Below are positions 22,620 through 34,100 of a DNA stretch of 64,000 nt, in pieces (the stretch's first letter is position 1; each line of letters begins with the position of its first letter). Origin of the DNA: Stachybotrys elegans (taxonomy: Eukaryota; Ascomycota; Sordariomycetes; Hypocreales; Stachybotryaceae); assembly GCA_020746835.1 (NCBI GenBank), contig JAGPNK010000038.1:1-64000 (forward strand), written 5' to 3'. Position numbers and translations under genes: made by a program. Below the pieces are notes generated by a model, which saw only the letters and a program-made list of their open reading frames with translations, ran no database searches and was not told where the DNA came from.

Positions 22620-24930
22620 TGAGTTCTATTATGAATTTATTTACATGTTAGATTAGCTTGCCTTATATCTAGGATCTTCTATACTATAATATAAAATATA
22701 CCGAGATAATCGGGAGGAGGTTATTATATAATTATACTTAACTATGCAAGGATGTAATTGACTTAATACTCTAATTATAAGTATAATGTTACCCCCCTAA
22801 GTACGGGGCAAAGGCTGCTTAAGGGGGGATAGTAAGTGTTCCCTTCTAGCTATACTAAGGTTAAATAGGTTATACAAATGCCTAATTGCCCGTTATGTAA
22901 TATGCTTGATTATCTATATTGTATGTCCCTTAGTATACTATTATTTAACTGACTGTCTGGATAATATACTGTATTAAGGCTTTAACTACATAAGGGAGAT
23001 GTCCCTCTAGCAGCTATAGGGGCTACAGTTACGAATACAGTCATAAATAGGCCGATAGCAGCACGGTTAATAAGCTACAGAACACATTAAATATTATCTA
23101 GGCCTTAGACACAGCCTAAAACAATTAAAGGAGGCCCTCTACCTCCCTCTACCAAAGCAATAGGCTCTAAGATATAGGGCTATTGCATTCTTACAGCCTT
23201 TATATACTTGGCTAGCCTATTAGCCTTCTTCTTTTCCCTCTAGTTCTAGGGGGGGTCTAGGTCTAGGCTTTCAGGCTATTATTTAAAGGGCTTAAAAGCC
23301 CTAGTCTATTACTATTAGTAATACTGTTCCTTAAAGGCCTCTTGGAATAGGTAGACTTACTTAGGCCTAATTATTTATAGCCTTAGTATATAGTATTAAT
23401 GAATATTAAATCTAGTGGTGGCAGTGTATATAGAAGGAAGAGAAAGAGAGAGGCAATAGAGAGGGCAAAGGCCTTCTTATATATATTTCTTAAACTCTAT
23501 TCTAGGGCTAGGCCTTATACAATTATACATTTCTAGCCCAACGCAGCCACAGCACCATCTGCAGCTATAGCCGTTACATATACATTTGGCCAGCCTTATT
23601 AGAGCACACAGCCAGCCTTATCAGAACATACATAAGGGCTAGAGCCAATGAACGGTATGTATACACATTGAGAGGCCAGTCTGCTAACCGTAGGTCCCCC
23701 TAACTTTATACACTTGTATGTAATTGCTACCACTATTGCTACTGCAGCCCCTTTATTATTCTCTAGCTCTAGCCAATAGATAATATCAATTATATACTAT
23801 AGTCTAATAATCCCTTTATTATTTAATACTATTCTTTAGTCCTATAGGTAGTAAGGCTACTATTATTTATATATACTATTATTCTTTTTTCTATACTAAA
23901 TGCACTTATTATATTATAAGTATAATGTTATCTAGTAAAACTAGCTATATACTACTAAAATTACCCTTTAATATAGTAATTAGAAGCTAGCCTTAAGGCA
24001 TTATTTACTATTTAAGTTTATATGCCCTAATCTAGTTAAGTAATTACTAATAGAGATAATACTTAAAAAGCAATCTATGGATATCTTAATATTAATCTTC
24101 TTATACCTATAATTCCATTTTATTCCTCTATCTTTTAATTTTATTACCTCTTTAAATTCCTACTTATTTAAATTCCTACTCTATAGGTTTAGAGTATAAT
24201 CTCTAAGTCTTATAAAATAAGTATATAGTAAGGAATATATTCCCATTATAATATTTTAACATAATATACATTAGGTTAGGGATAGGTAATATATATATAT
24301 GCCTTATAAATCCTAGTATATAAAGGCCTTTACTAAAGTTATAGGTGTTTAAGTAGTAAAGCTAGCCTAAAGTATAGAAAATCTATTCCAAGCTTAATAT
24401 AAACTCTATAGAGGAGTAGTCTTGTCTTTAGTATTGTTAGAGACTGTAAATAAAACAGTTATTTACTCTCTTTAGTAATTCTCTATTCTATATATTAATA
24501 ATGTATTAGCAAGCCCTTGTGTAGTTTTCTAGGATAAGATAGCTAAGATATCTATGCTTAACAGGAGGTTTAGAATTAACCAGAGTCTACGGTATGTTAT
24601 AGCTGGACTATTTTATTATTAGCAACTTATTCTTAGTAAATGTAAACGGTAGAGCATTATTATAAGCCTTAAAGCCTCCTTCTTTAGGTCTATAAGCTGC
24701 TTTGCTAAAAAGCGCTAATAGTGCTATTTAATTAGTCTTAGGGGCTCTTTAGTTAGGGATTAGCCTAGAGTGTTAAGGGATGACCTATAATATTGTAATT
24801 AGCAGACAGCCCCTAGGCTTTAGAAAAGGTATAATTGTATTGGTATTCTAGTTGCTAGCTACTATTAACCTTAGATTATACTCCTTATATCTAACTATAG
24901 TAGCTAATATCTTTAATATAGTCCTTTAGC
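22620..24930. repeat. AT-rich RIP-like block with embedded LTR-like repeat
   Basis: Over 2 kb of AT-rich DNA without supported genes. GC is a little higher than in the first 3 kb, so mutation is less complete. It includes an LTR-like copy at 23415-23904. The rest probably derives from the same or another retroelement that I cannot name. Confidence 0.65.
23415..23904 (+). repeat. LTR-like repeat, copy 2 (RIP-mutated)
   Basis: Aligns along its length with 36695-37190: GTGGTGGCAGTG, ATAGAAGGAAGAGAAAGAG, CTCTATTCTAGGGCTAGGCC, ACGGTATGTATACACATTGA, AACCGTAGGT, then TTCTTTTTTCTA and TGCA. Compared with that copy it shows many C-to-T and G-to-A differences, as RIP would produce. Confidence 0.65.
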
Positions 24931-25470
24931 TGTTTATATTAGGGTAATATATATAGAGATAATGTAGAGAATAATACTACTCTTAATAATATTGGCCTGT
25001 GTAATGAAGGGATAATTAAATACTAGCCTTATATAGTCCATGTCTTTTACTAGGCAAAGAATATTGCCGTTAAGCATAGCAAAGGGGGCATCGGCCTTGT
25101 ATGTATTTGTGCAGTCCTTGCGGAGTATGGATTTGCCTTGATGCAACAAAGAAGGTATAATCTCATATTTTCATAAGCTGTTGGCAGTTCGACCGTCTTA
25201 ATGATTTGGCCACCAAGCGACGGATACGCTTCGAGCAACAGAACATTGTCGCAATTGGTTCCGGGCTTGCCTGGGAATCCGAGGATTACCAGCAGAGCTG
25301 GCCAAGATGCCGGCTGTCGCCGCTTTTGTGCCATCGGTCGGTCGAAAAGGTCGAAGGGAATGAAGCGAGAGGAGCAGACACGGTGCTACGTGACGATAGG
25401 AGAGCTCCGAGCCTATTGAGAAGTTCATTGAGGTATCAGTTATACCAGTGCCTAGAAGATGCAACAAATA
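24930..25470 (-). pseudogene. Fragment of an unrecognised coding sequence
   Basis: On the minus strand, frames 25334-25050 and 25149-24934 look like parts of one former protein: NVLLLEAYPSLGGQIIKTVE then LPTAYENMRL in one, LNGNILCLVKDMDYIRLVFN in the other. A frame change lies between them and the sequence runs into AT-rich DNA. I recognise no family and infer no function. Confidence 0.35.
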
Positions 25471-25764
25471 CTCTTCTCATTCAAATCTGAATATTTGGTG
25501 ATCAACTAGTGGCTAAATAAATGCATTTATCTACCGTAAGTCCGGCATCACAGGAACTGAACCCTACCAAGTCTCTTACGGTTACGTTAAAATATTCCAT
25601 TTTAACACTATTTAGCTAAGCGGCCTATAGGCCAAATTAAGGACTAGTCGTAGTCATTCGAAAGGAAACCCGAATTCCTACTCTGCAAGCATGCCTAATC
25701 ATGCGGCCTTGTTTGGGCGATCCATCCTGCCTCAACAATTCCCTGCTGGTATAGGCAGGCTGTC

Positions 25765-26069
25765 TCAGCACTTGTGACGGCCAAGACCGGTGAACCAGCT
25801 CACGTGGGACCAGTTGCCACCAGCGTTGCACGAAGTGGCCGAGCATAGCTCTCGGCATGCACCCACACCGAACTAGATAGACAGAAAGAGTTTTGGTTAG
25901 TTTATAATATAAAGCCATCAGGTTCAGACCAGACATAGAGAGAACTTACTGCAACACAGCAGTGGGAGCCATCTGAGTAAAGACACTGGCAGCTAGTTCC
26001 AATAGGACTATCAGCAGCAACTGCGCTAATGGCAGTGGCAATGACAGCCAAGATAAAGAGGCGGACCAT
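25765..26069 (-). CDS. Small secreted eight-cysteine peptide A, 75 aa
   Basis: Two exons: 26069-25950 and 25872-25765, with a 77-bp intron (GTAAGT donor) and 228 nt in frame. The signal peptide is MVRLFILAVIATAISAVA. The mature part has eight cysteines in the order C-x-C-x7-CC-x7-C-x3-C-x4-C-x19-C. The last six spacings reuse the plan of peptide B at 27075, and both share CQCL, SHCCVA and CNAGG. The intron falls just after the CC pair in both genes. A minus-strand TATAAAG at 26174-26168 and a long CCAACA-rich leader precede the ATG. The family is unknown to me. A disulfide-stabilised extracellular peptide is a safe reading, whereas an antimicrobial, effector or other role is not decided by sequence. 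Confidence 0.75.
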
Positions 26070-26167
26070 TTTGTTGGTATTGTTGGTGTTGGGGGGTTGG
26101 TGTTGGTGTGGTTGGTATTATTGGTGTTGTGGTTGAGGATAGAGAGAAAGGAGAGAATGAGTCCTCA

Positions 26168-26174
26168 CTTTATA
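26168..26174 (-). promoter_or_regulatory. TATA box of peptide A
   Basis: Minus-strand TATAAAG, about 100 bp upstream of the peptide A start codon and followed by a pyrimidine/CCAACA-rich leader. Confidence 0.55.
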
Positions 26175-26179
26175 GGAGT

Positions 26180-27070
26180 CGAAGTAGCCATTGCTTCTAC
26201 GAAACAATTGGAACTATTGTGACCAATGCCTGCCCAAGATGCCTCATCATGGTGCCTGAGCGGCCACCTAGTCGGTGAAGAGAGAGATAAGGGACGGAAG
26301 TTGCCAATTTCATTTTATTCCAGGACCGCGGTTAGTTTCCTCTGTCTATTTTAGCGTGTAGATAATGCCGCTGTCAGTTGAAGGTATCTACAAGCTAGAT
26401 GCCAGATTAGGAAGCTTCACGTATCCTTTGGAGGTTAGGAATACCAGCGCATAATGGCCTTAAATCTTGGTTGGGTTCCGTAGCTTGGATTATCCCGGTT
26501 CGTTTCATAGTCTACATAGGGCCATAGGCGCTATTGCGCCTGTCAAGGACGGTGCTGGTCCAATCAGCACGTCCGTGCTAACACGAGGTCTAAGAAATCC
26601 CAGGCGGTAGACGCCTATCAAGTTTGTTACGCAGTTTTAATTTCGGCTCTCTCCGAACAACCCCACGTCTTGCTTTGTAGTCATGTAGCAGCCCTACAGT
26701 ATCAAATCTCCTCTGCACTGTCTGAACCCAATGCCGGTTTTCCGGTTTACGATATGAGCTCATTATTATCTTTCATTTTACTAACCCCATCATAGCCAGC
26801 CAGAAGATGCCGAATATGCCGGCGCTATAATAGTTCGGAGTATTAGCATAGAGCTAAGTTAGGAATAGGCCTAGGACCACGAGATTACAGAATCGTAGCA
26901 AAGTGCAGTCTAGGACTAAGAGATTATCACAGATTCACTACATCTAGAGATTTCTACATAAAGCCTTCTAGGTATCCAGTTACCGTTAACTGCATCACCA
27001 TTACACCTCTCTCTAAGCCCCCAAAATATTCATTACTTCTCTAGTCCTCCTCAAGATCCCTCTACTTTAC
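26180..27070. other. Divergent promoter region between peptides A and B
   Basis: About 0.9 kb without a supported gene, of normal composition, lying between two divergently transcribed paralogous peptide genes. It may hold shared regulatory sites, but none can be named. Confidence 0.5.
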
Positions 27071-27074
27071 CAAA

Positions 27075-27446
27075 ATGGTCCGTCTCTCAATCATCACTAC
27101 CATCCTGGCCGCCGCCTGCTCCGCACAGGCAGCTATATGGTGCCAGTGCCTCTTCCCCGATCAGTCTCACTGTTGCGTTGCCAGCGTAAGTCCAATTCAG
27201 CCTCTTTCCCCTCCCCCATACGCTCTAGTGGAGAGAAGAAGAAGAAAAAATGAGCTGACCTGAATAACTACACCTTAACAGGGAGGGGGAAGCTGTCAAG
27301 AGAAGTGCCTGAATGCCGCCAAGCCTCTGCCTTACAGTGGCGGAGCCCTGGTGCCTGAGAACCAGAAGTGTAATGCTGGCGGCCTGGGATTCGGGATTAG
27401 TTTCATTACTGCTCAGGGCCGGACTCAGTGCGACACTAGGTCCTAA
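27075..27446 (+). CDS. Small secreted eight-cysteine peptide B, 91 aa
   Basis: Two exons: 27075-27185 and 27282-27446, with a 96-bp intron (GTAAGT...TTAACAG) and 276 nt in frame. The signal peptide MVRLSIITTILAAACSAQA resembles that of peptide A. The mature part shows C-x-C-x7-CC-x7-C-x3-C-x20-C-x19-C, identical to peptide A except for a 16-residue insertion in one loop. Shared words are WCQCLF/SCQCLY, SHCCVA and KCNAGG/SCNAGG. The conserved intron position and inverted arrangement point to an old duplication. Function is unknown. Confidence 0.75.
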
Positions 27447-27840
27447 GTTCTGCTCTTCTTACTTTTTATTTACAAGGAGCTCTACAGTATTCCCTGAGAC
27501 CAGGGCGCCTATATGATGCCTGTTGTAAACTTGGCAATTTAGGAGTAAGGCTTTGTTATCTCTTCTAACTTTTCACTCATGGGATATTATGTTGGGCTTT
27601 GGATCTGGGCTTACTTTGTGGCTCTGTAGCAAAGTCCACCTGTCTCGAAACATGGAAAATCGTTTGTGTATTCTATAGTCAACTTCTTTCGGACTTTTTG
27701 TATCTAGATATATTCATGTCTGGCCTGTCTACTTATGTAAGGCCTATCTGTCTATTTGTTGCGTGCTGCTAAGTAAACGGATGTGTAATTCACGTGTCGA
27801 GGACTTTCCTGTGATGTCGGGAGTGCCGATTTACGAAATG

Positions 27841-28738
27841 GTGAATGGCGAGGCTAGTAACGGGCGTGTGCATTGGCCCAACATCGATACCTTGGAGCTT
27901 GACAAGGAGTGGGGTGGGCGTTCGAGGACTTCTCAGCTCGTATATGTGGCTTGTGTATGTCTTGACAACTGAGTATACAGATTGTGCTCTTGGCAAGCTA
28001 TATGGCAATTTGTCCTCAGGTCTAGGCCCAAAAGTGCAGTTAACGTCTCTTCTAACTTAACGAAAAGGTCCAGGTATTTGGCAATGCAACCATGATGGTC
28101 TTAGGCAGACAGATCCGTCCACCCTCACGTGTTCTATGTTGACAGTCTCTCAAGCTGCCGACAACCGTTGAAAGCATGTTCTTCAGGTCTAGCCCTGTTT
28201 AAGGTGCACCCATATAACCATATTGCTTGATAGCCCGACTTTGGAGGGTCCCAGTTCTAGGAACAGCGATACGTCTAGATTCTTGGCCTTGTTCTTTTCT
28301 GACGGGCAGTCTGAGCACAGGATTGTGCCTTATTGTCGGTTGAGTATCGAACTTTCTAACGAATTGTTATCTATTGATCTGATATTGTCTTTATCATCAG
28401 AGGGGGCCTTCTCGAACTCAATCCCATTGGGGCACGGGAACGGAAAATCCCACATTATTGTCGGTTGGTTATGCATGACTAATTTTGCATTCTCTGGGAG
28501 CCTATGGTTCTTAAACAGCGAGGTGGATGAACTGTGTACCTCCTCAATCACATAAGCGTTTATCGGGCCTGTCAATGCAATCGAAACGTACTGATTGCCA
28601 TACCTACAGTTTCCAATACAAGCTCATATAGGTACTGATTAACTATATAGACAGTTGCTTTGGTGTCATTCTAGAATTCCCAATTTCGATTGTGACGGCG
28701 ACCCTCAATTGCAATGCTTTCCACAGCGGCAGTCGAAT
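27841..28738 (+). repeat. Duplicated segment, copy 1
   Basis: Aligns with 42742-43492 over nearly its whole length: GTGAATGGCGAGG, GGCGTTCGAGGACTTCT, CTCGTATATGTGGCTTGTGT, GTCCAGGTATTTGG, GTTGAAAGCATGTTCTTCAG, AACAGCGAGGTGGA, GCAATGCTTTC. Its right end covers the last codons of the Clr5 gene. It has an extra 112-bp insert (28343-28454) absent from the other copy. Confidence 0.75.
28343..28454 (+). mobile_element. Retroposon-like repeat, copy C (5'-truncated, with target duplication)
   Basis: This 112-bp insert is absent from the paralogous segment at 43.2 kb. It is flanked by TTATTGTCGGTTG on both sides (28330-28342 and 28455-28467). Its 3' end (CCCATTGGGGCA.. GGAAAATCCCACA) equals the end of the 331-bp copy at 59763-60093. 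Same 3' end, shorter 5' end and a 13-bp target duplication fit target-primed reverse transcription (LINE or SINE). Confidence 0.65.
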
Positions 28739-30177
28739 ATTCCGATGCAGGTATCTGGCGGATATTCGGTCTCCGCTGCTAGGACGCCAGCAAGCATAAC
28801 CGCCCTTGTTTGACATTCACGGTCTCCACGTTCGAGTTTCCATATGGCTAATTTCAGGATGTCATGTCCTTGTTTTCCGTGACCGGTCGAGCGCGATAGA
28901 ATGCATAAAAGCTTGGCTGCCAGCGCATAACCTTGGGTTACGTGGCACCATTTCCGATGATCACTGACAAACCCCATAGACTCGACGCGGTTGACTAAGT
29001 CGAAAGCGAGGTTCCACGTCAATGCAAAGTCGTTGGCATTACAATAAGCCGCATAGGTATATCCGTGCAAGATCTCTATCGTCCTTGTTTCAGTAAGTGT
29101 GAATGATTGTTGGGCCATCTCCAAGACACGTCTATACCGGGAGAGAATTTCGTCGGTGGAGGGCGCCTGGCGATTATATTTCTTCAAATAGTTAGACCAT
29201 GAAGAAAGAACAATGGCATTTCCAAAGCCTACTCGACTCTGAAGGCAGGTGATAGTCCGCAAATAGCCAATCTCCAAGGTTTCTGAGAATTCGTGGATTG
29301 GAATCTTGCATAAGACTCGCAGCAAACCCCGAACGGGGTGGTTTTCGGGATATCGAATAGCTGCCAGCCGCTGGATGTACTGCAAAAAGCTTTGCAGTAT
29401 TAAATAATTACCGAGTTGTAGGCCTGTTTCGTATAGCCTGCGGCATATGCGCCAAAACTTGATAATCATCGCACTGTCGTTGTTTCCCAGAATGTTCTTT
29501 AATCTTTCACAAACCATACTGAAAGTCTAGAAGCCTTCAAGCAATTTGCCATTCAGCATGAGGGTTGTGGCTCCAAAACACCCATCGGAGGTTTGTTGCC
29601 AAACAGATGAGTTATCAGGGACTCCAGGCGGGACAATAATGTCGAAATGACTCGAAGAAAAGTCAAAGGTATCAAACAGTCTATGCACATAAACCTCTGT
29701 TGGGTTTAGTACGACCATCTGGTTTGCATAGCCATCGCACATTTGTGGATTAAAGGATAAGCACGGGAGGATGCGGCGGTAGGGCTGTTGTCTTGAAGTG
29801 TTCTGTCCATGACCCTGAAGACGCCTAGGTCGTGTCCTAGGTATTTTGACACCGTCCCTTCCTTGCAATTCGCTCTTTGCTCGCTTATTCTTGTTGAAGA
29901 GTGGCCTCAATTTCTTGAAGAATGTGTTATACATCTTTTCCCTGAGAAAACTTTTAGTTTAGTAATGGAAGTATTCATGCTTTCCTTACGTTGCTTTGAA
30001 TCCGTGGTCGGTTTCCATTCTGAGTATCATGTCCTTCAAAGTGTGGCCTTCGAGTATGTAGATTTGATAGATGTGATTTTTCATTCGTTCCCACTCCTCC
30101 GGCATCGGCCCTGGAGTAATCCCGTTATGCCGCGGGCCCCGATGCACCATGGTCGTCTGAGGACGCAGTGAGTTCAT
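28705..30177 (-). CDS. Clr5-domain protein, 453 aa
   Basis: Three exons: 30177-29990, 29941-29582 and 29518-28705, 1362 nt in frame. The first intron is clear (48 bp, GTAAGG, TACTAAAC, CTCAG). The second (63 bp) has a weak GTGTTT donor but restores frame past a stop. The N-terminus carries a Clr5 domain, PEEWERMKNHIYQIYI through TDHGFKATEKMYN, a fungal helical domain named after fission yeast Clr5, which is linked to silencing. Typical Clr5 proteins continue with a long helical region, and here the third exon is helix-rich with tetratricopeptide-like spacing but no clear motif. The first in-frame ATG is used. The last codons lie in a duplicated segment, so the C-terminus may have been replaced by that rearrangement. 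Confidence 0.65.
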
Positions 30178-30198
30178 TCCGCCCGTCGTCACTCGCAA

Positions 30199-30939
30199 TG
30201 TGGATGAGAGTTTTCTTCGCTTTATTAGCTTGGCCGCTCAAAAGCACTAGGCTCAGATCTTTGACGGTGGAACGGTACAACGTATGCATGGATAACGGGT
30301 GAGAAGAAGCAGAAACTATTGGGTTATTTAAAATGCCTTGCAGTAAGTACTACAACCTCAGGCTTACACTGCTACTTAACGCCGGTTATGCATGACCTTG
30401 AAAATATGACGCAAAGCTCTAGGTCATTGGACCGCATAAACCTTCCTGCAGTAATCCACTAACGTGCGGCCTTGAAAACAGACGCACAACCCCGAGTAAT
30501 TGGCCAGTATAAAATTCCATGCAGAATCTATTGCGCCACTGCCAACTACATTAGGTATCAATAGAGACGATCAATTACAATTCGAGTGTAGGACTATTGA
30601 GTTGGCAATCAGCGTAACATTGAAGCAAAAACAAAACCTAGCAAAAACTTCAGGCATCAATGTGGCTTCCCTACTTGCATACACTGTGATATGACGCATC
30701 TGGCAAGGTCCCTGCACTGATACCCAACCAACCGACACCTTACCACGACCTCGAGCCAGCTACGCAGATTCTCCCGAAATGCTTGGCAGATAAGGCACGG
30801 GCCATATCTCTAAATCCGGATACTAGCCAAGCTGAACCATTTAAATGGGTGGGCGGCCACCAACCTCCAACACCGCTCCATCCTAATGCTCCAATGCGAG
30901 CTTCATTGCACAGATTGATGCTCGAGAAAATCGAGAAAA
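30199..30939. other. Intergenic between Clr5 and coiled-coil genes
   Basis: No gene is supported. Between about 30330 and 30530 two or three diverged units of about 75 bp follow each other (words such as GGCCTTGAAAACAGACGCA and GACCTTGAAAATATGACGCA, CCTGCAGTAATCCACTAACG). They may be a decayed tandem repeat in a shared promoter. Confidence 0.4.
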
Positions 30940-32774
30940 ATGTGTGATCAACAGCTGATACTGCTTCGTGGTGAACTCGAGACCCGCCTTAAAGGCAAAG
31001 AATGGGGTAAGCAAATCCAAGGAGCACCACAACGCGTCATCTTGATGGCGCATTGCAAGGTCCTGGTTTCTACGCCGTCGGCAATGGCTCTACAACTGTC
31101 TGGTTCTGGTCTCAAGTATGTTTCTACCTATTTTGTTTCTGGCACTAGAAATACATCTAGCACTCAGGCAATGACAGTGTTTATTATGGTGACTTACGAT
31201 TTTTCAGATATAACTCGCTGTTCGCAAACATCAACCATTGTAACCAAATAGGGCAAGACACGTTTAGATCAACAGCTGTGAGAATGGAGAGGGTCGGACA
31301 TCTATCTTACGAAATGTCAAAGTCTGGGGGCATCGTAAGAGGCCTTGCTCTTTCGTTTACGGCCTAGCTGACAACCATTAACAGATAGAGACCATGCTGA
31401 AGTACATGGAACCGGATCAGTCCGAGATCAGGAACAAGCTGTTTCAATCCTACATCATGGCAGGAGTAAACAGTATTGAAGAGTCCGTGACGTTGATCCG
31501 CCAAGTGGACGAGGAGTTCAAAGTATGGGTCAAAGTCACAGTTGACCTGTTACGAGCTTTGGATGATAAGGCTGGTAAGCCTGGCTCTGTGACCCCGAAA
31601 ACCTGACGTCAAATGACTAAAAGCCACCAGCTTCCAATCAGACGCGAAACAGGGAGACGGAGGGCAAAATTAAAGCCCAATTGCTTGAGAAAAAACTCCT
31701 AGAAAAGGAACTTGAAGTGGAAAAGAGAGAGCTGGAGGATTTCGAGAAACGCTTCCAAAAAGCGATCAGAACATATGAACACATTGTCAACAGCCTTCCG
31801 GGTACGTCGTCCGTTTACACAGGGATATCTTAAAGGCTGACACAAACAAAAATAGGTACTATAGCTAGCGCTGGGGCTATGGTCGCAGCGGCAACAGCAG
31901 TCGGGTTAGGGCCAGAAGTTTTAGCAATGGTGGCAGCGTTCGGGGGCATGCATCATGCTTGGCTATGGTGCAGGCAGCAGACGCGAAAGTCGACGATTCG
32001 GAGCCTTGAGAATGAGACATCAACACTGAGAGACAGGCTCAAGCAGCTTTCAGGAGAGCATCAATCTATCGTAAGTTTCAAGGATCTAAATCTCTGGACG
32101 TTATTTGTGTTAATCTGAATTCCATAGCAAGAGGTGGTAACGATTGTCAAGAAAACCCTGCAAGATTTACAACAGTTGCAGGAACAGATCACGCATTTCA
32201 TGGACTTCTTGATGAACATCCAAACAATAATGGCAATAGTCACCGACGGGAAAGATCGTGTTTTCATGAAGAATCTAACACTCAAGGATCGAGAAGATAT
32301 TTAAGAATGACCCGGATGTGAAAAAGGTATGATGCAGTGTTTAAAAGCCATGCATGTGCTTACCTCAGAGCAGGAAATCCTTTCGGACGCTCTCCTTATG
32401 AAAAACAGGTTCCTCATCGCGTCCAAGGCAACAGCCCTCTACAATGAAGTATCACAAGCTTTCGTTATTCCTGGTGTACATTGGGTCACTGGGCTATGCC
32501 CTATTGACTTACCGGATGATGTTATCGAAGAAAAGGTCCAGGAGATTGAAATATGGAAAGCCAAGATCTGCAACGGGGCCGAGAAGCTCATTTCTAAGGT
32601 TGGTACTTTTACCGTGTCCATTTGAGTCAGTTTCTGACGGTCCTGACATAGAGAATCGGTGAACTGGACCTTGAGCTTGAGGTCCTTAATCGTGAGTCCT
32701 TACAATCGTTCAGAAAGGTGGCTCCAGAACTTTTTGCCAAGGTTTGGGAGATCAGTAATGAAGATCTTAAATGA
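30940..32774 (+). CDS. Coiled-coil protein with central hydrophobic segment, about 456 aa, function unknown
   Basis: A nine-exon model keeps frame throughout (1371 nt): 30940-31115, 31208-31334, 31385-31574, 31631-31801, 31856-32070, 32128-32238, 32294-32326, 32374-32598, 32652-32774. Most junctions are standard. The intron at 32239-32293 has a weak GTCACC donor. Visible features are an N-terminal helical part (SLFANINHCNQIGQDTFRST, SYIMAGVNSIEESVTLIRQV), a charged coiled coil rich in Glu/Lys, a hydrophobic Ala/Gly/Val stretch of about 40 residues encoded at ~31856-31960, and a second coiled coil. There is no signal peptide. I recognise no named family. The helix-hydrophobic-helix plan recalls helical pore-forming proteins or a membrane-tethered fusion factor, but that is inference from layout only. 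Confidence 0.55.
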
Positions 32775-32829
32775 ATGAGATTGCATAATGTTCCTATTTA
32801 AAGAAATATTATCCAAGGTTCCCAGCAGA

Positions 32830-34100
32830 GGTGATTATTGACTGTGCTTGAATGACTCAAAGGTCACGGTTCTTATGCCTTGTGCTTGGAGCTTCTGCTG
32901 CAGCGTCTTCAAAGCTCGTAGGACAGGGAGATACAGTCGAACCGTTCTTTCAAAATAGTCAGCATATGGGCTTATTAACACCAAGTGATGCACCCACTCA
33001 CCCATCATCGTATAATATCCCCACCATGAACCCATCTTTAGACAGCTCAATCTTCCTCGGTAGCGGCACCGCTCCTGCTTAAGCACACGCTCGAATCGAC
33101 CAAGTTGTCCATGACGAGTTCGCCAGCGGACCTACGCACCCGCGGATCGACTCCTGACCGCCTATGATCCAACAAGGCAGGGCTAGGTTCCGTAGGGCTG
33201 GGTTCCGAAGCGCTTTGGGCTTGAAGCCGTACGCATTAGAAGCTTGCCGACCTCCTATGTCAGTCCCGACAGAGCACTCGGAGCCCACGGCCGCGCCTTC
33301 ACCGCCAGATGAGCCACCGGGGGAGGAGCTTGTGGAGGGGATGTTGCCGCAGTCGAGATGCTGCTCAGAAAGACGAGGGAGAGTGTGTGAGCTGCGTGTC
33401 AGCTGGGATCAACTCACCATGATCAACTGGGGCTATGTATAACTGCCCCAGCATCCTTGAGTAGCTGAGCAATGTGCGCATCAATGTACGCATTCTGCCG
33501 GGATGGTGGATACGTGGCCTCGAATGGCGACACGTTCCTATTTTTATGAGAAAGAACTGTGCTTGGCAAAGACTTTTGATGACATATTATCTCACCTTGA
33601 CGGTTATTGGCATACAGTGTCTTCGTCCCTGGAAATGCGCATCGAGGGCTCTCGCCGTTTCGAGAGCGAGTCCGCCAGGAACTCGGTCGCCAAGTTGAGC
33701 TTACTGAAAGTCAGGTTTCGTTTAGAAACAACACAGAGACATTCATTGAGAATGATCCAATTATGCTGAATTAACTCACAACCTGATGTCCAATAGTTGT
33801 TCGCTTCAGAAACGCCGTCATAACAGTTTCAACACTCAACCGTCTGGTCTTAATCTCGACCTCATCGGTAGTCAGAACGCCGCTGTGGTCTAGAAAGTTG
33901 ACTGCATTGGTAATTCCTGTGAACGTTTCTGGATCGACAAGCCTGCTTAGAGATTGCGTCCGAGAGGATCTTGCGACTAATGTTCGCCATGGCTTCCCAA
34001 ACCATTTTGGTGGCAGAAGGAGGAAGAGAACCCACTGTGGTCGAGGAAACATAGGAGTCCCCTTGGCCGTAGTTCCCCATGTACATGCTTATGAACTATA
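32830..34100 (-). pseudogene. Amidase-signature enzyme, pseudogene 2
   Basis: Order on the minus strand: ~33900-33790 VLTTDEVEIKTRRLSVET then AFLKRTTIGHQ (amidase N-terminal helices), ~33460 LLKDAGAVIHSP, ~33330-33240 STSSSPGGSSGGEGAAVGSE then CSVGTDIGG (the serine-rich signature), ~33050 DGFMVGILYDDG and ~32900 KTLQQKLQAQGIRTVTF. These blocks fit a fungal acetamidase of ~540 residues, but stops, frame changes and gaps between them rule out a product. It is better preserved than relic 1. Confidence 0.8.
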
